Assembly: GCA_030529545.1 (NCBI GenBank)
Contig: JAUMWR010000014.1
Coordinates: 1-44,205, forward strand
Source of the DNA: Buchananella hordeovulneris
Lineage (GTDB): Bacteria; Actinomycetota; Actinomycetes; Actinomycetales; Actinomycetaceae
Direction: 5' to 3'
Length of the DNA stretch: 44,205 bases
The notes beneath the pieces were generated by a model. The model searched no databases and was not told the DNA's origin. It saw only the letters and a program-made list of their open reading frames with translations. Position numbers and translations under genes: made by a program. Shown piece by piece: positions 7,510 through 15,171 of the stretch; within the stretch, counting starts at the first letter, position 1; each line of letters starts with the position of its first letter.

Positions 7510-7550
7510 CCTAAAGCGGGTGTCGGACGTTCGAATCGTCTCGGGGGCAC
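7510..7550 (+). other. attachment site: 3' end of tRNA-Arg(CCT)
   Basis: The 41 nt run from the anticodon loop to the acceptor end of a tRNA. They hold CCTAA of the loop with anticodon CCT, the 3' anticodon stem AGCGG, variable GTGTC, T stem GGACG, loop TTCGAAT, stem CGTCT, acceptor CGGGGGC and discriminator A. Upstream sequence does not complete the D arm or 5' acceptor strand, so this is not a functional tRNA. It is the copy left by integration and marks the right boundary of the element. Confidence 0.85.
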
Positions 7551-7580
7551 ACCCGACCGGCGCCAGGCGTCGGCAAAACG

Positions 7581-7625
7581 AGTTGAGTCCCGCCCAGGTT
7601 CCCCTGGGCGGGACTCAACTTTTGC
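7581..7625. terminator. Strong terminator hairpin next to the att site
   Basis: An 18-bp perfect stem (7581-7598 with 7603-7620) closes a TTCC loop and is followed by CTTTTG on the plus strand. It belongs to the host side. Before integration it would have been the terminator of tRNA-Arg(CCT). It also lies just beyond the leftward ABC permease gene. Confidence 0.8.
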
Positions 7626-7654
7626 GCTGGTGAGCCTCCGCTTACGCAGTGAGC

Positions 7655-8467
7655 TCAGCGCAGCGAGGTGCGGCGCTCGATGACGCGCACTGCCCACCAG
7701 CTCGCGGCCAGGGCCAGCAGCGGCACGAACACGATGCCGCCCAGGCCAACGATGGTGGCGGGGGTGCCGTCGCGCATGTTGGCGACCACCTGCGGGAGCA
7801 TGGACTCGAAGACCACGCGCCCCTGGCCCCAGTCGAGCGAGACGGGGATGAAGAGCGTCGCTGCGGCCAGCACCACCTGGTTGACGATGTAGTAGCCAAC
7901 CAGAAACACCAGCGGGAACAGGAAACCACGGGAGTTCCAGCGGGCCTGCGCGCCGAGGCTCATCATCGCCGGGATGGCGGTGGCGTTGACGAACAGCCAC
8001 AGCAGGGTGACCAGGGCGGCGAGAGCGAGGCCGCCACCGTTCACCTGGGCAAGGAGGGCCTCTACGGCGATCCGGGCGCTCTCCCAGCCTTGCTCGCGGA
8101 CTAGGAAGATGAAGAGCGTCGCAGCGCCCAGCGCAGCCGAGAAGACGAATGCTGCCACTTCGGCCGCCAGTATGTAGAGCGCCTTGCCCCAGAAGAGGTC
8201 GCGGGCGCGCACCGGCAGGGAGTGGGTGAAGTAGCCCTCGTCGCGGTACATCGTGCGCCAGTAGGACTCTGCCACCAGCACGATCACCGCGAACGGCGTG
8301 GCCACGAGCACCCCGAACACGACGCCTTTCATCATGCTGGACAGCCACGGGATCGGAATGAAGGCGGTTGCCAGCGCCACGGTGCTGATGACGGTGGCGA
8401 TGAGTAGCTGGGTGAGCACCTGACGCCCGTGCGAGCGTGCTGCTTGGGCAAAGATCTTGGCAATCAT
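7655..8467 (-). CDS. ABC transporter membrane protein
   Basis: A 270-aa integral membrane protein with about six hydrophobic helices (for example near residues 20-60, 100-140, 150-180 and 225-260). It forms the channel partner of the ATPase encoded immediately upstream; the two genes overlap by ATGA. With the GntR gene ahead of them, the three make a YtrA-type cassette, a layout linked in Gram-positives to cell-envelope stress and antibiotic resistance. The substrate cannot be read from the sequence. The gene ends facing the integrated element. Confidence 0.8.
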   Translation of the reverse strand: MIAKIFAQAARSHGRQVLTQLLIATVISTVALATAFIPIPWLSSMMKGVVFGVLVATPFAVIVLVAESYWRTMYRDEGYFTHSLPVRARDLFWGKALYILAAEVAAFVFSAALGAATLFIFLVREQGWESARIAVEALLAQVNGGGLALAALVTLLWLFVNATAIPAMMSLGAQARWNSRGFLFPLVFLVGYYIVNQVVLAAATLFIPVSLDWGQGRVVFESMLPQVVANMRDGTPATIVGLGGIVFVPLLALAASWWAVRVIERRTSLR

Positions 8468-9195
8468 GACCGGAACTCCTTCTTAAACAGCGCGTCCAGG
8501 GACAGGCCGTGCTCGGCGCGGAGGTCATCCACGTTGCCCGTGCGCACCACGCGGCCCTCGCGCATGAACACGGCGGTGTCGATGATGGGTTCCACGTCCT
8601 GCAGCAGGTGCGTGGAGATGAGTATGAGGGCGTCCTCGCTGAAGTCGCGCAGGATCCCCTGCATAATGACCTCGCGGGCGGCGGGGTCGACGCCAGAGAT
8701 GGGCTCGTCCAACAGGTAGAGGCGGGCGCGGCGCGCCATGATGAGCGCGATCTGTACCTTCTCTGCCATGCCCTTGGACATCTGCTTGAGGGGGCGGTCC
8801 AGGGGCAGGGCGAAGAACTCCATCGTCTGGCGGGCCTTGGCGGCGTCGAAGTCGGCAAAGAATCGCGCGAAGAGGTCGATGGCCTTGAACGGGGTGAGGG
8901 CCGGGTGCAGGAACTGCACCGAGGGCAGGAATGCCACGTTGGCCTTCGCTGCGGGGGAGTGGGGCTCCAGCCCGTTCACGAGCGCGGTGCCGCTGTAGTC
9001 GGCCAGCACGCCCGCCAGGATCTTAAGCAGGGTGGTCTTGCCGCAGCTGTTGGGGCCAAGCAGTCCCACGATCTGGCCGGGGGCGAGGCTGAGGGTGGCG
9101 CTGTCCAGTCCGGTGACGTTCTTGTAGCGCTTGGTCAGCTCGCGCACCTCTACCAGCGGCTGCGGGCCGCCGGGCGGGGTGGTGTGGGTGTTCAT
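8464..9195 (-). CDS. ABC transporter ATP-binding protein (YtrB-type)
   Basis: A 243-aa ATPase. Walker A is GPNSCGKTT (about 45-53), the signature region is MSKGMAEKVQIAL, Walker B is LYLLDEPISGVD, and the H-loop is LISTHLL. The K-G-M signature in place of LSGGQ is typical of the ABC-2 drug/lantibiotic export group. It powers the permease at 7655-8467, which overlaps it by 4 nt, and follows the GntR regulator after only 2 nt, so all three genes form one operon. Confidence 0.9.
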   Translation of the reverse strand: MNTHTTPPGGPQPLVEVRELTKRYKNVTGLDSATLSLAPGQIVGLLGPNSCGKTTLLKILAGVLADYSGTALVNGLEPHSPAAKANVAFLPSVQFLHPALTPFKAIDLFARFFADFDAAKARQTMEFFALPLDRPLKQMSKGMAEKVQIALIMARRARLYLLDEPISGVDPAAREVIMQGILRDFSEDALILISTHLLQDVEPIIDTAVFMREGRVVRTGNVDDLRAEHGLSLDALFKKEFRS

Positions 9196-9197
9196 CG

Positions 9198-9560
9198 TTA
9201 GTCCTTCGGGGTCCAGCGCTCGGTGAGGAGCGCGGTGGCTTCCTGTAGGGAGAGTCCCAGTTGGGACATGGTGCGCACGTGGGCGTCTGTGGCCTGCGTG
9301 GCCAGCCGGGCGCGTTCCTTGTGCTCGGTGCCGTCCTGCAGGGTGACAAACCGGCCGGTGGTGCGCTCGGACTTGGTCAGCCCGGCGCGGTCGAGTTCGG
9401 TTAGCGCCCGCTGCACGGTGTTCGGGTTTACCCCGGCCTCGAGCGCGAGCTCGCGCACCGAGGGGATCTTGCTGCCGGCCGTCCAGGTGCCGGTGGCGAT
9501 GCGCTGGCGGTAGTTCTCCACCAGCTGGATCCAGATGGGGCGGGTGTCGTCGATGTGCAT
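9198..9560 (-). CDS. GntR-family regulator, YtrA subgroup
   Basis: A 120-aa protein with the short YtrA architecture: a winged HTH (IWIQLVENYRQRIATG, then PSVRELALEAGVNPNTVQRALTELDRAGL, residues 9-66) followed by only about 45 residues, too few for the FadR or HutC effector domains. YtrA regulators repress their own ABC operon and respond to envelope-active compounds. The start ATG 9558-9560 has AGGAGGG 7 nt upstream. A perfect AT-rich dyad at 9581-9602 just ahead of the gene is the likely operator. Confidence 0.9.
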   Translation of the reverse strand: MHIDDTRPIWIQLVENYRQRIATGTWTAGSKIPSVRELALEAGVNPNTVQRALTELDRAGLTKSERTTGRFVTLQDGTEHKERARLATQATDAHVRTMSQLGLSLQEATALLTERWTPKD

Positions 9561-9580
9561 CGAGTTGCCCTCCTGCCTTG

Positions 9581-9602
9581 CTGTATTAATACATTAATAC
9601 AG
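9581..9602. promoter_or_regulatory. Operator dyad of the first GntR/ABC operon
   Basis: CTGTATTAAT, AC, ATTAATACAG is a perfect 10-bp inverted repeat, very AT-rich in a GC-rich setting, 21 nt upstream of the GntR start. It provides TATTAA-type -10 sequences on the minus strand. A TTGACA lies at 9622-9627 (minus strand), with a spacer that is rather long. Autoregulation by the GntR protein is inferred. Confidence 0.65.
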
Positions 9603-9802
9603 TTGCACAGGTTTGCGGCCCTGTCAACCTGTCCGACACTCCGCCCTGCCGCCCCCACCGCGCAGCCGGCGCGACGTCGTCCCAGGCGGCCACCCCGCGC
9701 ACGGGCACCCCCAGCCGCAGGCCGGCGCGAACGTCGGCCACCAACCCCTGCCCGACGCTCCTCCTGCCGCCCCCCACCGCGCGGCCGGGCCGCAAAAGGG
9801 CA
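9603..9802. other. Intergenic stretch holding two weak copies of the dispersed word
   Basis: No gene is visible. GCCGGCGCGACGTCGTCC (9665-9682) and GCCGGCGCGAACGTCGGCC (9721-9739) are 56 nt apart in the same orientation. They are imperfect versions of the 19-bp word found repeatedly to the right, and the only ones in clearly non-coding DNA. Confidence 0.5.
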
Positions 9803-9851
9803 GAAAAAAGCCGCAGGGCGGACCACTCTAAAGAGCGGCCCGCCCTGCGGC
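9803..9851 (-). terminator. Intrinsic terminator of glgP
   Basis: On the minus strand GCCGCAGGGCGG (from 9851-9840) pairs with CCGCCCTGCGGC (9821-9810) and is followed by TTTTTT (9809-9804). It begins 12 nt after the glgP stop codon. Confidence 0.85.
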
Positions 9852-9862
9852 AGGTGACGCGA

Positions 9863-12229
9863 TCAGTCGATCGGCGTGGCGTCCAGCTTCCACACCTCGC
9901 TCGCGTAGTCGCTGATGGTGCGGTCGGAGGAGAAGCGGCCGGAGCGGGTGATGTTCACCCACGCCTTGGCGGCCCAGGCACGCTTGTCCGCGTAGTCGGC
10001 AGCAATGCGGTCCTTGGCCTCGCGGTAGGCCGCGAAGTCGCCCAGCACGTAGTAGACGTCTGCCGGCTCGTAGCCGCCCTCCAGCAGGGAGTGGCGGATG
10101 TCGTGGAACCAACCGGAGCCGGAGTCGTCCAGCGTGCCGTCCACCAGCGCGTCCAGCACACGGCGCAGGCCCTCGACGTTCTCGTAGTGCCAGCGCGGGT
10201 CGTAGTTGCGCTTGAGCTCGGGCAGCTCGTCCTCGGTGGCGCCAAAGATGTAGGCGTTCTCCGGGCCAACCGCGTCCAGGATCTCCACGTTCGCGCCGTC
10301 CAGCGTGCCCAGCGTCAGGGCGCCGTTCATCATGAACTTCATGTTGGACGTGCCGGAGGCCTCCTTACCGGCGGTGGAGATCTGCTCAGAGATGTCCGCA
10401 GCCGGAATGATGTGCTCAGCCGGGGAGACGTTGTAGTTGTGGACAAAGACCACCTTGATATGGCCGTTGATGTCCTCATCGTTGTTGACCAGCTCGCCGA
10501 TGGCGTTGATCAGCTTGATGATGCCCTTGGCGCGGATGTAGCCCGGGGCGGCCTTGGCGCCGAAGATGAACACGCGGGCGGGGACGTCCAGCTCCGGGTT
10601 GTCCTTCAGGCGGAAGTACAGGTCCAGCACGTACAGGGCGTTCATCAGCTGGCGCTTGTACTCGTGCAGACGCTTGATTTGGACGTCGAACACCGCCTCC
10701 GGGTCGATCTCGATGCCCTCGCGGGCGGCGATCCACGCGGCGAAGTCGGCCTTGTTGGCGTTCTTGATCTCCGTCAGGCGGTCGTAAATGGCGTTGTTGC
10801 CGGCCTCGGTGAAGTTGGCCAGCACGGAGAGGTCGCGCACCCACGCATCGGAGCCGGTGACCTCGTCCAACAAGGCCGCCAGGCGCGGGTTGCACTGCTT
10901 GAGCCAGCGGCGCGGGGTCACGCCGTTGGTCTTGTTGTTGAAGCGCTCCGGCCAGATGGCGTGCCAGTGGCCCAGGGTCTCGCGCTTGATGATCTCCGTG
11001 TGCAGGGCGGCCACACCGTTGATGGAGTAGGAGGCGTAGCAGGCGATCCAGGCCATGCGCACCATGTTGTGGCGGATCGGAGCCATGTAGTCGATGGTGT
11101 CCTGGTCCAGGCCACGCTCGGCCATGTCCGCGCGGAAGCGGCGGTCGATCTCGCGAACGATCTCCACGATGCGCGGGAACAGGCGGTCAAAGATGCCCAT
11201 CTCCCAGGTCTCCAGGGCCTCGGCCAGCACCGTGTGGTTGGTGTAGGCGAAGGTGTTGGAAACGACCTCCCAGGCGTCCTCCCAGCCCAGGCCGTGGACG
11301 TCCATGAGCAGGCGCATGAGCTCCGGAATGGCCAGCACCGGGTGGGTGTCGTTGAGCTGGATCGCGTTGTACTTGGCGAAGTCGCTCAGGTCCGTGCCGT
11401 GGTGCTCGATGTAGTTGTCCACGATCGCCTGCAGGGAGGCAGAGCAGAAGAAGTACTGCTGGCGCACGCGCAGCACCTTGCCCTCGAACGTGGTGTCGTT
11501 CGGGTAGAGCACGCGGGAGATGTCCATGGTGCGCTCGCGGTCCACGATCGCGTCAGTGAAGCGCTGCGAGTTGAAGGCGTCGTAGTCGAACTCCTCCATC
11601 GGCTCGGCCTTCCACAGGCGCAGGGTGCCCACGTTCTTGGTGCCGTAGCCGGTGATCGGCATGTCGTAGGGGATGGCGCGCACGGTCAGGTCCGCGTAGT
11701 GGACGATGCGCTGCGCCTCCTCGCGGCGGATGACGAAGGGGTAGCCCTCCTCCATCCACGGGTCCGGGTGCTCGGTCTGGAAGCCGTTGTCGAAGAGCTG
11801 CTTGAACAGGCCGTATCGGTAGAGGATGCCGTAGCCGGTGACGGGCAGGTCCAGGGTGGCGCAGGAGTCCAGGAAGCAGGCGGCCAAGCGGCCCAGGCCA
11901 CCGTTGCCGAGGGCGGCGTCCGGCTCCTCCTCCAGGACCTCGGAGAGGTTCAGGCCAAAGGAATCCAGCGCGGTGCGAGCCTCTTCCACCATGCCCAGGT
12001 TGGAGAGGTTGTTCAGCAGGGCGCGTCCCATGAGGAACTCGGCGGAGAAGTAGTGCTCCTGGCGGCCGGCGGCGTAGGCGCGCTCGGTGGCGTGCCAGCG
12101 GTCGGCGATCTTGTCGATGACGGCGGCAGATAGGCCCTGCCATACCTCCATTTGCGTCGAAGCGCGCAGCGGGCGGCCGGAGCCGGCGCGCACCTGAGAG
12201 GAAAGGGTCTCGGTCAGGTCGTAAGACAT
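9863..12229 (-). CDS. glgP: Glycogen/maltodextrin phosphorylase
   Basis: A 788-aa GT35 phosphorylase that releases glucose-1-phosphate from the non-reducing ends of alpha-1,4-glucans. The PLP-binding block EASGTSNMKFMMNGALTLG is intact, with the Schiff-base lysine at about K631, and the family motif GTLDGANVEI follows. Length fits the bacterial GlgP/MalP class. A longer reading from 12340 exists, but ATG 12227-12229 has GGGGAAG upstream and matches the family N-terminus. It is monocistronic, with its own terminator (9803-9851). It feeds glucose-1-phosphate to metabolism, for example to GalU encoded at 36164. Confidence 0.97.
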   Translation of the reverse strand: MSYDLTETLSSQVRAGSGRPLRASTQMEVWQGLSAAVIDKIADRWHATERAYAAGRQEHYFSAEFLMGRALLNNLSNLGMVEEARTALDSFGLNLSEVLEEEPDAALGNGGLGRLAACFLDSCATLDLPVTGYGILYRYGLFKQLFDNGFQTEHPDPWMEEGYPFVIRREEAQRIVHYADLTVRAIPYDMPITGYGTKNVGTLRLWKAEPMEEFDYDAFNSQRFTDAIVDRERTMDISRVLYPNDTTFEGKVLRVRQQYFFCSASLQAIVDNYIEHHGTDLSDFAKYNAIQLNDTHPVLAIPELMRLLMDVHGLGWEDAWEVVSNTFAYTNHTVLAEALETWEMGIFDRLFPRIVEIVREIDRRFRADMAERGLDQDTIDYMAPIRHNMVRMAWIACYASYSINGVAALHTEIIKRETLGHWHAIWPERFNNKTNGVTPRRWLKQCNPRLAALLDEVTGSDAWVRDLSVLANFTEAGNNAIYDRLTEIKNANKADFAAWIAAREGIEIDPEAVFDVQIKRLHEYKRQLMNALYVLDLYFRLKDNPELDVPARVFIFGAKAAPGYIRAKGIIKLINAIGELVNNDEDINGHIKVVFVHNYNVSPAEHIIPAADISEQISTAGKEASGTSNMKFMMNGALTLGTLDGANVEILDAVGPENAYIFGATEDELPELKRNYDPRWHYENVEGLRRVLDALVDGTLDDSGSGWFHDIRHSLLEGGYEPADVYYVLGDFAAYREAKDRIAADYADKRAWAAKAWVNITRSGRFSSDRTISDYASEVWKLDATPID

Positions 12230-12315
12230 ACGTTCTTCCCCAGTTCGGTTAACAAGAGTGGGCGCGAAGAAGCGGCGGGTGGGAACGCTTCTCGCTGGCG
12301 CAGGGCCAGCCCGAA

Positions 12316-12411
12316 ACATTGTCCCCCAATGTGGGTCCACGTAGGAGGGGGGCGGGTGTTACCTTGCCCGCTGCCTTCCGCGCTCTTGCAAGGTTACTGC
12401 AAATTTTGCAG
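12316..12411. promoter_or_regulatory. glgP upstream region with two dyads
   Basis: The glgP-GntR gap has no gene. It holds ACATTG-tcccc-CAATGT (12316-12332) and a perfect 15-bp dyad, CTGCAAA-t-TTTGCAG (12397-12411), 6 nt after another TTGCAA (12386-12391). TTGCAA-type dyads fit LacI-family sugar-responsive operators, which would suit a glycogen gene. No regulator gene is adjacent, so this is a guess. Confidence 0.4.
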
Positions 12412-12453
12412 GCCGTCTCTGGGGGCGGTTGGGCGCCTCGACTGAAGAGGGGC

Positions 12454-12493
12454 TTGACAGTCCTGCCGGTTGCATGGTTCATTAGTCATGCAA
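12454..12493 (+). promoter_or_regulatory. Promoter and operator of the second GntR/ABC operon
   Basis: TTGACA (12454-12459) is a consensus -35. Seventeen nt later lies GTTCAT as a poor -10. An inverted repeat, TTGCATG (12470-12476) with CATGCAA (12487-12493), brackets that -10, which is where a repressor would block the polymerase. The dyad differs in sequence from that of the first GntR module. Confidence 0.55.
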
Positions 12494-12541
12494 TTAACCG
12501 GCGAACAAATGAACGTCGGGCACACGAAGGGAGGTGAGGGC

Positions 12542-12925
12542 ATGCAGTTCGACTCCGTCACGCCTATCTACGTGCAGATAGCCGAAGACATCCGCAAGCA
12601 AATCCTCGCGGGCACCCTGCGAGAGGGAGATCAGGTCATGTCCACCACCGCGTACGCCACCACGTACCGAATCAACCCGGCCACGGCCGCCAAGGCCTTC
12701 GCGCAGCTCACCGACGACGGGCTGCTGGAAAAGCGCCGCGGCATCGGCATGTTCGTCGCCGCCGGCGCGCGCCAGACCCTACGGCAGGTCGGCCGGGCCG
12801 CCTACTACTCCGAGGTCCTCAACCCCGCCCTGGACCAAGCCAAGGCGCTCGGGCTGAGCGAGCAGGAGATCCACGACCACGTCACCACCCAGTTCACCGC
12901 CTGGGCCACCCCCGGGAAGGAATGA
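12542..12925 (+). CDS. GntR-family regulator, YtrA subgroup (second copy)
   Basis: A 127-aa regulator with a GntR winged HTH at 5-70 (IYVQIAEDIRKQILAG, then TTYRINPATAAKAFAQLTDDGLL) and a short helical tail. The start at ATG 12542 is set by GGGAGGTGAG 5-6 nt upstream; an earlier in-frame ATG at 12470 lacks a ribosome-binding site. It heads a three-gene operon with 1-nt gaps to the ATPase and permease. It is only distantly similar to the GntR protein at 9198-9560 and has a different operator. Confidence 0.9.
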   Translation: MQFDSVTPIYVQIAEDIRKQILAGTLREGDQVMSTTAYATTYRINPATAAKAFAQLTDDGLLEKRRGIGMFVAAGARQTLRQVGRAAYYSEVLNPALDQAKALGLSEQEIHDHVTTQFTAWATPGKE

Positions 12926-12926
12926 C

Positions 12927-13787
12927 ATGTTCAGCATTGAGAACCTCACCCACACCTACGGGAAGAAGACCGCCCTGACCGGCCTCAACCTGGAGCTGCG
13001 CCCCGGCGTGGTTACCGGGCTGATTGGCCCCAACGGCTCGGGCAAGACCACCCTGTTGAAGATCCTGGCCGGCTACCTGCCCCAGAGCAGCGGGCGCATC
13101 ACCCTGAACGGCCGGGAGGTGAGCCCCGACGAGCGCCTCGCCTGGTGCGCATACGCCGGGCAGGTTGCGGAAACCGGCGCGGCGATGCTGGATCACTACG
13201 TGTCCTTTGCGTCCTGCCGCCCGAGCTGGGACCAGGAGCTGTTCGGCCACCTGCTCGCCCGCTTCGGCCTGTCCATGCAGGACAAGGTGAGGAAGTACTC
13301 GCGCGGCCAGAGCGCCATGCTGCTGGCGGCCGGCGCGCTGGCCAGTGGCGCCCCCGTGGTGCTGCTCGACGAGGTCCAGGCCACCATGGACGTGCCCAAC
13401 CGCTACACCTTTTACGAGGAGATCACCAAGATTGCTGCGCAGGGCGAGCGCACCATCATCCTCTCCTCCCACCTGGTGAGCGAGTTGGAGAACCTCATCG
13501 AGGACGTCGTGATCCTCAAGGGCGGCGCCGTTCTTTCCGCCGCGCCCGCCGAGGGACTGCGCGCCCGCCTCACCGCCTTGGTGGGGCCGGCCGACGTTCT
13601 GTCCGCCGCCGTGCGTGAAGCCGGCTGGCAAGTTGTCAGCACCCGGGAGCTGGGCCCCACCCGGGAGGTGGTGCTGGACGCCAAGCTGGACGCGAGCGTG
13701 CTCGCCAAGCTGTCCGCGCAGGGCATCCAGTCCAGCGCGGTGCCGTTCCAAGACGCCTTTGTCCACCTGATCCAGAAGGAGAACTGA
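12927..13787 (+). CDS. ABC transporter ATP-binding protein
   Basis: A 286-aa ATPase. Walker A is GPNGSGKTT (about 34-42), the signature is YSRGQSAML (a weak LSGGQ), Walker B is VVLLDEVQATMD and the H-loop is ILSSHLV. An extra C-terminal domain of about 80 residues follows the nucleotide-binding domain, common in ABC-2 ATPases. The Glu after the Walker B Asp is present, so it should hydrolyse ATP. It follows the GntR gene after one nucleotide and pairs with the membrane protein at 13789. Confidence 0.9.
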   Translation: MFSIENLTHTYGKKTALTGLNLELRPGVVTGLIGPNGSGKTTLLKILAGYLPQSSGRITLNGREVSPDERLAWCAYAGQVAETGAAMLDHYVSFASCRPSWDQELFGHLLARFGLSMQDKVRKYSRGQSAMLLAAGALASGAPVVLLDEVQATMDVPNRYTFYEEITKIAAQGERTIILSSHLVSELENLIEDVVILKGGAVLSAAPAEGLRARLTALVGPADVLSAAVREAGWQVVSTRELGPTREVVLDAKLDASVLAKLSAQGIQSSAVPFQDAFVHLIQKEN

Positions 13788-13788
13788 C

Positions 13789-14511
13789 ATGGCCACCAAC
13801 ACTGTGCAGACGGCGGCGCTTGCCTCCCCGGCCGCGCCCAACCTCTGGAAGCTGGTCAAGGCAAACCTCAAGATGGGCACCAGCTACATCGCCACGATCT
13901 TCGTCTTTTCCGCAGCAAACCTGGCCCTGAATTTGGTTTTGCGGTCCGCCATGGACGTCGAGCCCATTAATCCGGCGCTGCTCAGCTTCAACCTTATGGC
14001 CGTGGTCTGGGCGTTTATGCTGGTGATGGGCGTTCTGGAGCACACCTTGCCGTCGGTGGATGCGAGCAGCGGGGCCTCCCGGACGCAGCAGGTGAAGGCG
14101 TCGTGGGTGGCGGACTTTCTGATCATCGCAGGCGTGGTGGTCTTCTACTACGCGCTGCGTGGCCTGATTGCGCTGATTTACCCGGGGACAACTAAGGAGG
14201 GCTTCGAGCCCTACATCGGCCAGCTCCACTCGCTGGCGGTGTTCCTCGTGTTCTCCGTCATCGCTCTGGCAGCCGCTGGGCGCTTGATAAGTCTGGGCTT
14301 TAGGACCTTCCACTGGGTGCTCGGGACAGTGTTGATCGTCCCCTGGCTGGCGATCGCGGCGCTCGCGGCGCTGCACTTTGTGCCCGTGTACGGCGCGCCC
14401 TCGGTGGCTGCCTACCTGCACCTGCCGTGGTGGACCGCCCCGTTGGCGGCGGCCGGGCTGGTGGCCCTCTCCGCAGTTTGGGGTGGCAGGGTCAAGCTGA
14501 CCACGCTCTAG
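13789..14511 (+). CDS. ABC transporter membrane protein
   Basis: A 240-aa protein with about six hydrophobic segments (near 33-52, 65-86, 105-128, 148-170, 178-198 and 210-230), as in small ABC-2 permeases. It starts one nucleotide after the ATPase stop codon. No family motif gives a substrate. The context (YtrA-type regulator and single ATPase) suggests export or extraction of envelope-active compounds. It converges on the gene at 14534, and the two share a hairpin terminator. Confidence 0.8.
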   Translation: MATNTVQTAALASPAAPNLWKLVKANLKMGTSYIATIFVFSAANLALNLVLRSAMDVEPINPALLSFNLMAVVWAFMLVMGVLEHTLPSVDASSGASRTQQVKASWVADFLIIAGVVVFYYALRGLIALIYPGTTKEGFEPYIGQLHSLAVFLVFSVIALAAAGRLISLGFRTFHWVLGTVLIVPWLAIAALAALHFVPVYGAPSVAAYLHLPWWTAPLAAAGLVALSAVWGGRVKLTTL

Positions 14512-14522
14512 ACCAAACGGGT

Positions 14523-14551
14523 GGGCCGGACACCTAGAAGGTGTCCGGCCC
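14523..14551. terminator. Bidirectional terminator with embedded stop codon
   Basis: GGGCCGGACACCT (14523-14535) pairs with AGGTGTCCGGCCC (14539-14551) around a 3-nt loop. The stop codon of the leftward gene (14534-14536) lies in the stem and loop. The T-tract is poor on both strands, so efficiency is uncertain. Confidence 0.6.
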
Positions 14552-15058
14552 CCAGTCGTTGAACCGCGAGCGGGAGAAACGCCCCCCGGGGTCGCCGTGC
14601 CCGCTTGAGGAGGTGGCGGCGCCAAGGATATTTGCGACCGCGGTCGGGTCTACCTTGCCCGTGATCACGTAGAGGTCCTGGCGCGCGTCGTATTCTGCAA
14701 AGAATCCGCCGCTGCCGGGGGCCTGGGCTAGCTCTGCCAGCTTGGACTCCAGGAGGCTGATTTCCGCCTGGGTGTACTGCGAGGCGAGGATCTGCGCCTG
14801 CGTTGCCAGCTGCGCCAGCTGCTCGGCGTCCGCGCCGTCCGCGTAGGTCCTGGCCACCAGCTTGCCCGCGTCGTCTAGGAAGTACCCGGAGACGAAGTCG
14901 TAATCGCCTGCGGGCGACCGCTGTGCTTCATCCGTTAGGAAGGCCTCGATGGCGGAATTCGCTGGCGAATCCGCACTGGGCAGCGCGTACGCAATCAGGG
15001 GGGTGGCGGCGAACGCGAGGGCTAGCACAGCAACACTCGACCGTAGTGGAGTTTTCAT
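14534..15058 (-). CDS. Secreted protein of unknown function
   Basis: This 174-aa product is not recognised. It begins with a clear signal peptide: MKTPLRSS, then VAVLALAFAATPLIAYA, with a likely cleavage near AYA-LPS (residue 24). The mature part is acidic and Gln/Ala-rich, with a predicted helix (AEQLAQLATQAQILASQYTQ) and no Cys. ATG 15056-15058 is chosen because GGAGGGAGGAG lies just before it; an in-frame ATG five codons earlier overlaps that site. Apparently a single-gene unit, convergent with the ABC operon. Confidence 0.75.
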   Translation of the reverse strand: MKTPLRSSVAVLALAFAATPLIAYALPSADSPANSAIEAFLTDEAQRSPAGDYDFVSGYFLDDAGKLVARTYADGADAEQLAQLATQAQILASQYTQAEISLLESKLAELAQAPGSGGFFAEYDARQDLYVITGKVDPTAVANILGAATSSSGHGDPGGRFSRSRFNDWGPDTF

Positions 15059-15171
15059 TTCTCCTCCCTCCAAAGCGAAAGTTCCGGTGAATCCGAGCGT
15101 AGCGGCACACCGCCTCGCGTCAAGGAGTTGGCGGGCCCGTCTTTTGGGGTGAGACGGGGAGTGCGCCCGGC

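Larger units (their letters stand above)
1..7550. mobile_element. Right part of a pipolin-like integrated, mobilisable element
   Basis: The stretch holds a tyrosine integrase, an excisionase-like HTH protein, a large family B DNA polymerase, a MobC-like protein and a MOB relaxase. It ends at a 41-nt copy of the 3' end of a tRNA-Arg(CCT) gene. Because only the 3' half of the tRNA is present here, the intact tRNA and the other att copy should lie left of position 1, so the element is incomplete in this window. All cargo seen reads leftward except the integrase and a truncated gene at the left edge. A family B polymerase with integrase and tRNA att site is the hallmark of pipolins. That class assignment is inference. 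Confidence 0.85.

Noticed and set aside
7510-7550. Functional tRNA gene at the att site
   Set aside because: Only the 3' half from the anticodon loop is present; no D arm or 5' acceptor strand can be formed from the upstream sequence.
7077-8858. Minus-strand 593-aa frame crossing the att site
   Set aside because: It spans the end of int, the att core, a terminator and two real ABC genes in a different frame; composition is Arg/Ser/Pro-rich noise.
9854-12133. Plus-strand 759-aa open frame opposite glgP
   Set aside because: Val/Gly/Leu/Arg-biased composition and no domain; it is the mirror of a clear phosphorylase gene with strong third-position GC.
15136-15158. Terminator after the ABC pair (CCCGTCT/AGACGGG)
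   Set aside because: Only a 7-bp stem with a 9-nt loop and no T-tract on the minus strand.
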